DNA of 30,094 nt from the NCBI GenBank assembly GCA_016717145.1, contig JADKGD010000039.1:1-30094 (forward strand), read 5' to 3'. Under the pieces are notes generated by a model that had not been told where the DNA came from, searched no databases, and was given only the letters and a program-made list of their open reading frames with translations. This DNA comes from Saprospiraceae bacterium. GTDB lineage: Bacteria > Bacteroidota > Bacteroidia > Chitinophagales > Saprospiraceae. Shown one piece after another: positions 19,928 to 28,286 of this stretch (position 1 is its first letter; each line of letters starts with the position of its first letter). A program made the translations under genes and the position numbers.

Positions 19928-20428
19928 ATGAAAACACATTTACTTATTACTTTTTTCTTCACTATTAGTCTATTTAACATCAGTGCTCAACTAATCTTCA
20001 TGGAAGATTTTGAAAACTACAACCAAGGACCTATAAGTGCTCAAAATGGCAATTGGTCTGATTTGTCAAATGCTACTGCAGATGTAGCCTACAATGGTGA
20101 TGCGTACATGGCCTGCACCAGTGATGATGTAAACCAGGCTTTTCTGAATTTTGTAAGTGGTGATTTTATACAGATTGAAAGAAGTACGACAACCTCAGGC
20201 ACTCAAATTTTAGTCGAAGTGAAAATATTTGCCATAGATGGATTTTTCATAAAGTTTTTTGGCAACGATAATGATTTTTACATTTATTCCAATAATGATT
20301 ATACCAGTGATGAAATTTATTTGCAATTTTCTATGAATTTTTTTTATAATCAGATGCAGGTTTATGAAAATGGCCAACTTGTAGGTGTATTTGATATTCG
20401 GATTTTATTACAAATCTTGAAAGCGTAA
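19928..20428 (+). CDS. N-terminal part of secreted MopE-like repeat protein
   Basis: ATG 19928 was preferred to the longer frame from 19886 because it begins a perfect signal peptide (MKTHLLITFFFTISLFNISAQ). The mature part starts FMEDFENYNQGPIS and is beta-rich with Asn and Asp, resembling the concanavalin-like fold found at the front of many T9SS cargo proteins (for example NGNWSDL, FIKFFGNDNDFYIY, MQVYENGQLVGVFD). The stop at 20426-20428 results from a shift near the TTTTA at 20402; reading in other frames gives FITNLESVTFSK and then NEAGDFKLGCISLWD, which leads straight into the repeat part. So this and the following entry are one gene of about 565 codons. Confidence 0.65.
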   Translation: MKTHLLITFFFTISLFNISAQLIFMEDFENYNQGPISAQNGNWSDLSNATADVAYNGDAYMACTSDDVNQAFLNFVSGDFIQIERSTTTSGTQILVEVKIFAIDGFFIKFFGNDNDFYIYSNNDYTSDEIYLQFSMNFFYNQMQVYENGQLVGVFDIRILLQILKA

Positions 20429-20458
20429 CTTTTAGCAAATGAAGCCGGAGATTTTAAA

Positions 20459-21635
20459 TTGGGTTGTATTTCACTTTGGGATACCACAGATAATGATGCG
20501 GATGGATACTTAGCTTCTGATGATTGTAATGATAACAATCCGGATGTAAATCAGGTGTTGAGTGAAATTCCTTATGACGGTATTGATAATGATTGTAATC
20601 CTGGCACTGTAGACAATGATCTGGACATGGATGGATTTGATATTCCTGCTGATTGCGACGATAATAATGCCAACATAAATCCAGGTAAACCTGAAACCTT
20701 ACAACGGTGTCGATGATTGTAATGCAAATACTCGAGACAATGATCTGGACATGGATGGATTTGATATCCCTGCTGATTGCGACGATAATAATGCCAACAT
20801 AAATCCAGGTAAACCTGAAATCCCTTACAACGGTGTCGATGATGATTGTAATGCAAATACTCGAGACAATGATCTGGACATAGATGGATTTGATATCCCT
20901 GCTGATTGTGATGATACTAATCCCAACATAAATCCAGGTAAACCTGAAATCCCTTACAACGGTATCGACGATGATTGTAATGCAAATACTCGAGACAATG
21001 ATCTGGACATAGATGGATTTGATATCCCTGCTGATTGCGACGATAATAATGCAGATATAAATCCTGGTAAACCTGAAATCCCTTACAATGGTATCGACGA
21101 TGATTGTAATCCAGATACCAGAGAAAATGATGTGGACCTTGATGGATTTGATATCCCTGGTGATTGCAACGATAATAATGCAGATATAAATCCTGGTAAA
21201 CCTGAAATCCCATACAATGGTATCGACGATGATTGTAATCCAGATACCAGAGAAAATGATCTGGACCTTGATGGATTTAATTTCCCTGCTGATTGCAACG
21301 ATAATAATGCAGATATAAATCCTGGTGCACAAGAGGTTCCTGATAATATGATTGACGAAAATTGTGATGGGATAATTGTCATTACTAATTCTACTAATGA
21401 AGATATGAATTCATTTAAAATTTCCATTTATCCAAATCCTACCAATAATTATATAAATATTATCTCAGATATTGATATTGAATATATCAATGTTTATAAT
21501 TCAATGGGCAAATTTATTGGTTATTATCCTGATCAAAAGAATTTAGATGTGTCAACCTTCAATAATGGCATTTACATAGTATTATTATTTGATAAAAGAG
21601 GGATTATATTTAAAAAATTCTTTACAAAAATTTAA
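20459..21635 (+). CDS. Asp-rich MopE-like metal-binding repeats with T9SS type A tail
   Basis: This is the C-terminal part of the gene begun at 19928. It carries seven 43-residue repeats of the form (D/E)ND-x-D-x-DGF...DCDDNN...NPG...E-PYNGIDDDCN, the pattern of the Pfam 'Cu-binding MopE' family. Each repeat has acidic clusters like calcium-binding loops and two Cys. After the last repeat (IDENCDG) comes ISIYPNPTNNYINII, VYNSMGK, LDVSTFNNGIYIV and KKFFTKI, a T9SS type A sorting domain, so the protein should be released or anchored at the surface. In repeat 2 two bases (and one codon) are missing near 20694-20715, breaking the frame; the downstream open frame is 20751-21635. Binding of copper is not shown by the repeat pattern alone. 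Confidence 0.75.
20489..21370 (+). repeat. tandem array of seven 129-bp coding repeats
   Basis: Period 129 bases, equal to 43 codons, with high nucleotide identity between units 2-5, including synonymous sites (for example the shared CTGCTGATTGCGACGATAAT). The first and last units are more divergent. Identity at silent positions suggests recent expansion or gene conversion. Unit 2 lacks two bases in the CCTTAC stretch and three in the GATGATGAT stretch compared with its neighbours. Confidence 0.85.
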
Positions 21636-21645
21636 ATATTTTGAC

Positions 21646-21728
21646 GTTTAGCATAGGCAATAATTAGTTATAATTTGTAGAATTTATTTTAAAATTATTC
21701 AAAATTATAAACAAAGCCTATGCTAAAC
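21646..21728. other. inverted repeat, possible terminator or structured 3' end
   Basis: GTTTAGCATAGGC at 21646-21658 is perfectly repeated in inverse at 21716-21728 (GCCTATGCTAAAC), separated by 57 bases. Inside, GTTATAATTT and AAATTATAAAC form a second, slightly imperfect pair, so the whole could fold as a long hairpin. It begins 10 bases after the stop of the MopE-like gene and closes the operon-like block. A U-tract is not evident, so it may be a structured 3' end or the remains of a small inverted-repeat element. Confidence 0.5.
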
Positions 21729-21856
21729 TTTCTAATAAATAAAAACGGTAATATCAATATCTGATCTTTGTTTATAATTAATTTAGGAAACATAAAAAGT
21801 CTAGATATCGTATTGGTAATAAAAAATTGAAAATTCAAATATATTTTTTAAAATCT

Positions 21857-22240
21857 TTGTTAAATTTATTTATTATCAAGTCACTTCTGATTTCACTTTT
21901 AATCTTTTTACCCTTCATTTATATAGTCAACAAAATGTAGCAATAAATCCGAATCCTAAGGCCATCCTCGACATAAAGTTAATAAAAAAAGTATTCTTAT
22001 GACCCGTATGACAACCATTGAACGAAATAATATTATCGACCCACCAGCAGGGTTAATTTCTTACGATACAGACATTAAATCAAACTTATGTCATAAGAGC
22101 ATTAAGGATCTGGAAAAATATGCTGGCAAATCTGAAGCTTCCATATTTTGAAGGTATTTCTCTTAATAATGCCGCTTTTCATATCGAGAATGCAGAAACT
22201 TCACCTGAAGCGATTGGCGGGCAATATACGGCTGCATAAG
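21857..22240 (+). pseudogene. remnant of a tail-fibre-like surface protein gene
   Basis: From TTG 21857 one frame reads LNLFIIKSLLISLLIFLPF, a signal peptide; after a two-base change near TATATAGT it continues SQQNVAINPNPKAILDI, and after another shift MTRMTTIERNNIIDPPAGLI and SYDTD. The last is the well-known motif of Bacteroidota tail-fibre-like surface proteins (usually G-I-L-x-P-R-M-T with PAxGLxxYDTD). A further frame gives LPYFEGISLNNAAFHIENAE, then a stop at about 22238. Three or more shifts within 380 bases and the loss of the rest of the protein indicate a decayed gene or fragments joined together. Confidence 0.6.
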
Positions 22241-22256
22241 GAATAGAGTTTACTTA

Positions 22257-22376
22257 TGGGATGGCACTTTTACTGGTAGAGACATGCAGCCCGGAGTATA
22301 TGTTTGGGTTGCAGAGATTCAACATACAGATGCGACTACTGAACTTGAATCCGGCGATGTGACAATATTGAAGTAA
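22257..22376 (+). pseudogene. second remnant of a CHU_C C-terminus
   Basis: TGG 22257 begins WDGTFTGRDMQPGVYVW, VAEIQHTD, TELESGDVTILK, ending at TAA 22374-22376. It is the counterpart of 9278-9397. The protein body is absent; upstream lies the unrelated tail-fibre-like remnant, in no clear continuity of frame. Confidence 0.75.
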
Positions 22377-22532
22377 TTTTTTTTGACCCTCAGGATTTTA
22401 CGGATCTGTCTTTTACAACAACAGTTGAATCTGCTGATGATGTGAACATTATATTTTATCTTTCTTACCTACCACTTACTAATCACTACCCTCCATCTAA
22501 TAAATAGCGATGTATATGATTTGATTTCATTT

Positions 22533-22540
22533 TACCTTTG
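22533..22540 (+). promoter_or_regulatory. candidate Bacteroidota -7 promoter element
   Basis: TACCTTTG, 34 bases before ATG 22575, is the second copy of the element at 9554. It is a plausible promoter for the long surface protein; no -33 element was found at the normal distance. Confidence 0.35.
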
Positions 22541-22574
22541 GAACAATTCATTTATTGACCATAAAAATCTCCCT

Positions 22575-25007
22575 ATGCAAATCGTTAAATTCATTTTTTG
22601 TTTTAGTGGCTCTTTTGGGTGCAGATCATAAAGGCCCAAAATGTAGGTATAGGCAATACCGATCCCAAAGCAAAGCTTGACGTTTCGGGTGACCTGATTC
22701 TCAAAAGTGCTACACTTACGCTTGCCGATGGTAATACTGTAGATCTTGATGTCAACACCAATAAATACAACCATTACAAGCTCACCGGCCCCACTGCCAA
22801 CTTTCAGATCAGTGGTATTATGGCTGCTGAACAGGATCGTATCGTCACCTTATACAATCGGACAGGACATTCTCTGGAGATTTACAATGACTATGCAACA
22901 GCCGACCCTGAAAAAAGAATCCTTACAGGAACTGGTGGCACGTTTGCAGTGTACCCAGGTGGAAGTGTAAGCTTAAAGTATGATAATACCATCAACAAAT
23001 GGGAAATCATTACCAGTCACTACAATAGTCTGGACAATTTTGGAAGTGGAAACTGGAGTTTGAGCGGCGATGATATTTTTAATGCAAATGTGGGTAATGT
23101 CGGGATCAAAACTATGGCTCCTATGACAAGTTTGCAGGTCAATGGAAATCTATCTTTGGTAAGTGATACTATTTTAGGACCTTGCTCATCTATTATTCCA
23201 CCTATCAACAATAATAATGTTTTAATAGACAATACAACCAAAAAAAGGTCAGTTTTTCACATCCTTAAAGATATATCATGCAGTGTTAGTTTGCCACCAT
23301 ATCTCCTGGGTTTAATAGGCGGTACTGATGGTCAGATAGTAACCATCTTTATGCACATGAATAATAGTCAGGTAAAACATTTGGCTGGTCTGACTGCAAT
23401 ACCTTCATCAGCAGATAGTATAAATATGATTGAACTTTACGAAGCCAATAGTAATGGAAACGTTAATCAACATGCTCAATTGACTTTTAACACTGGGGGA
23501 GCGATTACATTAATCTATGACGGTGCACGTCACAGGTGGAAGCCGATTAATTATTATGGTGAAATCAAATCAGAGACTTATGGTTGGTTAAAAGGTGGCG
23601 GACCCAATTCTCTGATCAATCCAAACGGGGGTAATTGTAAAGTTGGCATTGGACTTTTTACACCTTCAGCAAGGCTTGAAGCCGCAAACACAACAAACAA
23701 TGAAGTCGCAATAAAAGGGTGGAGTACAGGTGTAGGAGGAACAGCAGCCCATTTTTCATCCACCAATGGTCATGCTCTAATAGTGGATCAAGGCAATGTA
23801 GGTATTGGAAATGCCTCCCCTGCTGAAAAATTAGATGTAACGGGACATATAAATATTACTGGTTCAATTAAGCCAAATGGAAATAACGGAATGAATGGTG
23901 ATGTGTTGACCAATCTTGGCAATGGAACTATGAACTGGCTACCTCCCAATGGTGGTTGGACAATATCCGGCAATGATGTAAAAAATAGCAATACAGGCAA
24001 TGTTGGTATCGGTGCATTTCCAGCATCGGGTATCAAATTTGATGTAACAGGAAATGGGTCGTTTTATAATAACACTGTTATTGAAAATCTGACATATAAC
24101 AATAGTGTCCTTTCACTATACGGAAAACTTCCTTTTCCTTCAACCGCTTATCGTTTTCTAAAATTTGACGGACAAACTATGCAAAGTGTGGGCGCTTCAA
24201 ATATTGCAAATTCACCTACCGCACAAGATATTTATTTAAATCCCTTGGGCGGTAGGATAGGTATTAATACAACCACAAACATCACATCGCCTTTGAGTTT
24301 TCCCAATGTTACAGGTAAAAAGATCAGTTTATACAGTGGAGGAAATAATAATGAATTTGGATTTGGCATTCAATCGGGGGAAATGCAAATATACACAGCA
24401 GGCCAAGATAAGATTAGTTTTGGATGGGGCAGTTCTAATAATTTTATAAGAACGATGTCATTTTTTCCTGGTTCTTCGTCACTACAATTGTATAACTCCT
24501 CTGGTATCAGTACCATCAGTCTAAATGCAGATTACATCGATGGAGATGGAAGAATTATCACTCAGGAACTGCAAATAAATGGAGGTTCAGATTTGTCAGA
24601 AAATTTTGATATCGTACATGAAGAAATCAACGTTGTAGAAGATGGTATGCTGGTTTCCATCGATCCACAAAATGAAGGTAAACTTACCATAACACAATGT
24701 GAAAATGACATGAAAGTGGTAGGCGTTATTAGCGGTGCAAATGGCATTAAAACCGGTATGCTGATGGGGCAGGCCGGTTCAGAAGCTGACGGCGAATATC
24801 CTGTTGCACTTGTAGGCAGAGTATTTGTACTGGCAACGGATGAAGAAGGTGAAATTTTGCCAGGAGACTTTCTAACTTCTTCAAACAAGAAAGGTTATGC
24901 AAAAAAGGTGAAAAACTTAACAAAGTCAGGGAGCAATTATCGGTAAAGCCATGGGCAAAATGGATAAAAGCACAGGTTACGTGATGGTATTAATCAATCT
25001 GCAATAA
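22575..25007 (+). CDS. long exported surface protein with tail-fibre-like modules
   Basis: ATG 22575 starts the signal MQIVKFIF; one extra T and a missing GT relative to copy 1 at 9596 break the frame before IIKAQNVGIGNTDPKAKLDV, and the main open frame then runs 22619-24946. Several NVGIG or KVGIG modules (near 22640, 23090, 23640, 23795, 24000) alternate with beta-rich segments, as in tail-fibre-like surface proteins of Bacteroidota. The C-terminal domain has GGSDLSENFDI, VVGVISGANGI, GEYPVALVGRVFV and PGDFLTSSNKKGYA, and, after a shift in GGGAGCA near 24930, AIIGKAMGKM and VMVLINLQ with TAA 25005-25007. This ending is common in such proteins. About 810 residues in all. Probably surface exposed; no partner known. 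Confidence 0.7.
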
Positions 25008-25018
25008 AAATAAAGGTG

Positions 25019-26541
25019 ATGAAAATACGGCTTATTTTATTTTTTATATCGTTTGCAATACGATTGTGCAGCCAGACCAATCCGCTGTTTATCCCACCAT
25101 TAATGTATTTAATAGTCTCGGCGAAGAAACTACGGTACATTGGCATGGCCTGCATGTATCAGGAGAAGATGATGGTGGTCCATGGTCTTCTTTTGGCTCA
25201 AATGAAACTTATAATCCTACATTTACAGTAAAGGATAAAGCATCTACATATTGGTATCATCCCCATTTGCATCACCTCACACAGAAACAAGTTACCTTAG
25301 GTCTGGCGGGACTAATTATTGTAAAAGATGGTGAAGAAGCGGCGATTAATTTACCCAGAACTTATGGCGTAGATGATATACCATTGATCATGCAAACCAA
25401 AGCATTTACAGGTAACTCAATCAACTACGTAATAGGGCCGATGGATCCAGTAAATCCAATTAACAATGATGCTGTTTTTATGATGAATGGCGTCATAAAT
25501 GCCCAACAAAATGTTCCAAGGCAAGTTGTGAGATTCCGTCTTTTAAATGGAGCGCATCAAAGGGTGTTTAATGTTGGCTTATCGAATAATGCTACATTTT
25601 ACCAGATTGGATCTGATGGTGGTTTACTTGCTGCTCCAGTACCGCTTACTAGGGTTAGATTAGCACCTGGTGAGAGGGCTGAAATTTTAGTAAATTTTAG
25701 TACCTATTCTGAAGGAACAGAGTTGTTTCTAAAATCATTTGCTTCAGAATTACCAGTAGGATTTTGGGGTGCGACTAATCCCGGAAATCATTCTGGTAAT
25801 GGTCCATCTAATTATAATCCCAATCCACTCAATGGAACGAATTTTGATATTATTAAATTAACGGTAAGTGCCAGCACTGTAAATCCAGTACTTACTATTC
25901 CTTCAACTGGAGCTAATGTTAGCCCGTTAAGTGAATTAAATGCGAATAATGTACGAATCAAATTTCTGACACCCGGAACAAATGGTCCATCAATCGGTCC
26001 GAATAGTGATATAAATCCATATTTTAATTTTAATATTATTAATGATTATGTGCAACTAGGAGATATTGAAATTTGGGAAATTCATAGCAAATCAAATGCC
26101 TATCATCCATTTCATATTCATGATATACAATTTTACATCCTTAGTAGAAATGGTGTCTTACCGCCTCTAAATGAAAGAGGAAGAAAGGATGTTGTCGCAG
26201 TCGCTCCAAATGAAATCGTGAGATTTATTGCAAAATTTGATGATTTTGGTGAAGGGGTTCCTTATATGTATCATTGCCACATTTTACCGCATGAAGATAA
26301 AGGCATGATGGGTCAATTTATTGTGAAAAAAAATGTGTATGTCAATAAAAATTTTAATGGAACTGAAAATGGAAGTATAAACAACCCTTATAATACGTTT
26401 TATGAGGCGATTAATAACTCGCCGGGAGGTGCCACCATTAACTTTATTTCAAATGGAGATCATAATGAGGTTCCACCGACAATCGTCATAGATAAACAAG
26501 CCGTGATAAAATTAGTAAATGGACAAGTGATTATCAAATGA
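25019..26541 (+). CDS. multicopper oxidase with internal N-terminal deletion
   Basis: Multicopper oxidases (cupredoxin type) oxidise substrates, such as Cu(I) or organics, with four copper ions and reduce oxygen to water. All copper motifs are seen: HWHG, then HPHLHH (residues 65-70 of the open frame from 25066), HPFHIH near 347 and HCHILPHED with GMM as axial-ligand region near 403. ATG 25019 gives a signal plus TNPLFIPP, the usual start of this family, but then the frame breaks at about 25100 and the sequence continues INVFNSLGEETTVHWHG. About 60-70 residues of cupredoxin domain 1 appear lost. After the oxidase domain, residues about 425-491 (VYVNKNFNGTENGSINNPYN) resemble a beta-helix module. 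Overlaps the redoxin gene by ATGA. Confidence 0.8.
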
Positions 26542-27056
26542 GAAAAGCAATAATATTTTGTGTGATTTCGATATTTTGTTTGGCAATGTCAAATGATTTA
26601 ATGGCTCAATCAAATGAAATAACAGTATTTGTGGCTATTTCAGAAGAGTGTCCAATTTGTAAAAATATCGCACTGGATCTGAATGTTATTGCGGAAAGAT
26701 TCAGTGAAAATGTACAATTGGTGCTATTATTCCCATTTAGAATTAGCAACTATAAGACCATGCATCAATTTAAAGAAAAATACAATTTGCTAAAGTGGAA
26801 AGGTATGCTGGACGAAGATCAAAGCAAAGCCAAATCTTTAGGCTTATCAGTTACTCCTGAAGCTATTGTCATGGATAAAAATGGAGTCGTTCTATATCAA
26901 GGTCGGATTAACGATTTGTATAATAAGCCAGGTAAAAAAAATCACAATGCACAATTTAATGATTTGAGTGATGCCATTGAGGCATCCTTGAATGGAATTA
27001 TTGTTAAAAAACCATGGCACAAAGCGGTAGGCTGTTATATAACCTTTGAAAATTAA
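26538..27056 (+). CDS. exported redoxin (thioredoxin-fold) protein
   Basis: 172 residues, signal peptide IIFCVISIFCLAMSNDLMAQ. The thioredoxin-fold motif is CPIC (residues 38-41) after VAISEE, followed by the helix NIALDLNVIAERF, then SVTPEAIVMDKNGVVLY with the cis-Pro (T-P) expected before a strand. The C-terminal part has NDLYNKPGKK, DLSDAIEASLNG and KPWHKAVGCYI, which is characteristic of redoxins that accompany cytochrome c and copper monooxygenase-like proteins. It likely handles disulfides or copper in the periplasm. It overlaps the oxidase gene and is followed after two bases by the cytochrome c gene, so the three should be one transcription unit. Confidence 0.75.
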   Translation: MRKAIIFCVISIFCLAMSNDLMAQSNEITVFVAISEECPICKNIALDLNVIAERFSENVQLVLLFPFRISNYKTMHQFKEKYNLLKWKGMLDEDQSKAKSLGLSVTPEAIVMDKNGVVLYQGRINDLYNKPGKKNHNAQFNDLSDAIEASLNGIIVKKPWHKAVGCYITFEN

Positions 27057-27058
27057 TA

Positions 27059-27670
27059 ATGAAAGTCATTTTTGTTTTAATGTGCGCTTTTTATTCATGT
27101 CATGTCTTTTCACAGCAAACTACCTATTATGGGGTAATATTGCCTATCCTGAATAAGTATTGTGTACATTGTCATCATGAAAATGGTCATGGCGCTATGG
27201 ATTTGAGTACATACGAGAGGGCATCAAGTTATGCCAACATGATATATTTTGCTGTGCGAAATAAGTTAATGCCACCGTGGAATAATGAAAACAGCAACAA
27301 TTTTTTACACCAATCCAAAATGAATTCTGAAGAAATCAGCCTGATTAAAGACTGGATTGATAATTGTCTGGAAGAAGGAGAACATACTACCCTTACTAAA
27401 AATCATTCTCTTAATGATTCATTTGATGTAGTAATTCCGATGAAACAGAGTTTTTTCCCGCATTATGAGAAGGACTTTTATGATCAGGTATTTGTGATAG
27501 AGCTTAATAACAATACAGAATATTATATCAACAAATTTCAGTTTATTCCCGGCAACAGTAAAATTGTGAGAAGATGTGCTGTGTTTATTGATACAACTAA
27601 TAAATCGAAAGAATTGGACAATAAAGATCCTAAGTACGGTTATTCAAACAACTTTGGTGTAGCTTTTTGA
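27059..27670 (+). CDS. exported cytochrome c with copper-monooxygenase-like region, N-terminal part
   Basis: Signal peptide (FVLMCAFYSCHVFSQ) then YYGVILPILNKYCVHCHHENG, a cytochrome c domain with heme motif CVHCH at residues 35-39, followed by MDLSTYERA, the M-P-P-W motif and LIKDWIDNCLEEGE. This is the cytochrome c arrangement found before Cu(II) type ascorbate-dependent monooxygenase-like domains. The second domain begins at about residue 125 (FDVVIPMKQSFFPH) and includes FQFIPGNSKIVRRCAVFID. In copper enzymes of that family the equivalent place carries HH; here it is RRC. The frame breaks in the TTTTT run at about 27665; the other frame continues FDACENYWFDWVPS. Confidence 0.7.
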   Translation: MKVIFVLMCAFYSCHVFSQQTTYYGVILPILNKYCVHCHHENGHGAMDLSTYERASSYANMIYFAVRNKLMPPWNNENSNNFLHQSKMNSEEISLIKDWIDNCLEEGEHTTLTKNHSLNDSFDVVIPMKQSFFPHYEKDFYDQVFVIELNNNTEYYINKFQFIPGNSKIVRRCAVFIDTTNKSKELDNKDPKYGYSNNFGVAF

Positions 27671-27803
27671 CGCATGTGAAAATTACTGGTTCGACTGGGT
27701 ACCGAGCACAGCCAATAGTAGTTTGGAAGAAGGGTATTTACAGACCTAATACCTAAAATGTAAAATACTTTTAAAAATTACCTACACAAATTATGCGAAA
27801 GAA

Positions 27804-28280
27804 ATGCCGGACTCATCGGTACTTTTATTAAAAACAACTAAAAAACCGAGACATCAGGTTGTTTCCAGAAAACTAATTTATCCTGAATTATTAAACAAGC
27901 CATTTGAAATAAAACCCAACCAGGAGAGATATTATAAAGCTTCGTTTTTGTTAGAAAACACCACCTCACTTAGCTCAATACTTCCATTAAGTCAGGCTGT
28001 TTGTACCTCATGGTCAATAAAGGCGATAGATCCTGAAACTAATGAAAGCACTTCTTTGCTTGACATTAGTAACTGGGATCCTCATTGGAATCGAAAATAT
28101 TATTATAAAAATGCTATTGTATTAAAAAAAGGAACAATAATAGAAGCATCGGCTTCTTATAAAAATACGGATGATAATGATAATATTATCATGAAACCTA
28201 CCAGACATCTATTACATGGGTATGGAAACCGTAAGGAAGTATTTGAAGTCTATTTCGATATTGCTGAACTTGAAAATTAA
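27804..28280 (+). CDS. copper-monooxygenase-like region, C-terminal part of the same gene
   Basis: This is the continuation of the cytochrome c gene, reached through at least two shifts between 27665 and 27800 (linking peptides GYLQT and FLKITYTNYAKEM). It has PDSSVLLLKTTKKP, DISNWDPHWNRKYYYKN, LKKGTIIEASASY and HGYGNRKEVFEVYFD, the shape of the C-terminal half of DBH/PHM-like monooxygenase domains. The H-x-H expected for the second copper site appears as TYTN in the linking region, and the D-E-M that supplies the Met ligand appears as KEVF. So the fold is probably kept but the copper sites are not. No start codon at 27804 is real. Confidence 0.65.
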   Translation: MPDSSVLLLKTTKKPRHQVVSRKLIYPELLNKPFEIKPNQERYYKASFLLENTTSLSSILPLSQAVCTSWSIKAIDPETNESTSLLDISNWDPHWNRKYYYKNAIVLKKGTIIEASASYKNTDDNDNIIMKPTRHLLHGYGNRKEVFEVYFDIAELEN

Positions 28281-28286
28281 GCGAAT

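Larger units (their letters stand above)
22256..22697 (+). repeat. 443-bp direct repeat, copy 2
   Basis: Partner of 9277-9719 (442 bases here). It comprises the CHU_C tail, about 200 bases of intergenic sequence and the first 35-40 codons of a surface protein gene. After GACCTGA the two copies diverge completely: here TTCTCAAAAGTGC, there ATTTTAAAAAGTT. Confidence 0.9.

Noticed and set aside
20454..21332. Long open frame on the minus strand opposite the repeats
   Set aside because: It mirrors the 129-bp tandem repeat and yields a low-complexity Ile/Tyr-rich peptide; the + strand has a signal peptide, family repeats and a sorting tail.
20489..21370. CRISPR-like array
   Set aside because: The unit is 129 bp with no alternating unique spacers; the repeats are in-frame protein modules.
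20489..21370. Claim that the MopE-like repeats bind copper
   Set aside because: The family name comes from one copper protein; the acidic pattern equally fits calcium-binding loops, so only metal binding in general is suggested.
21646..21728. Terminal inverted repeats of an insertion sequence
   Set aside because: Only 57 bases lie between the arms and no second element or transposase is visible.
9277..22697. Composite transposon bounded by 443-bp direct repeats
   Set aside because: The repeats contain ordinary gene ends and starts, have no terminal inverted repeats, and no transposase or integrase gene is seen between or near them.
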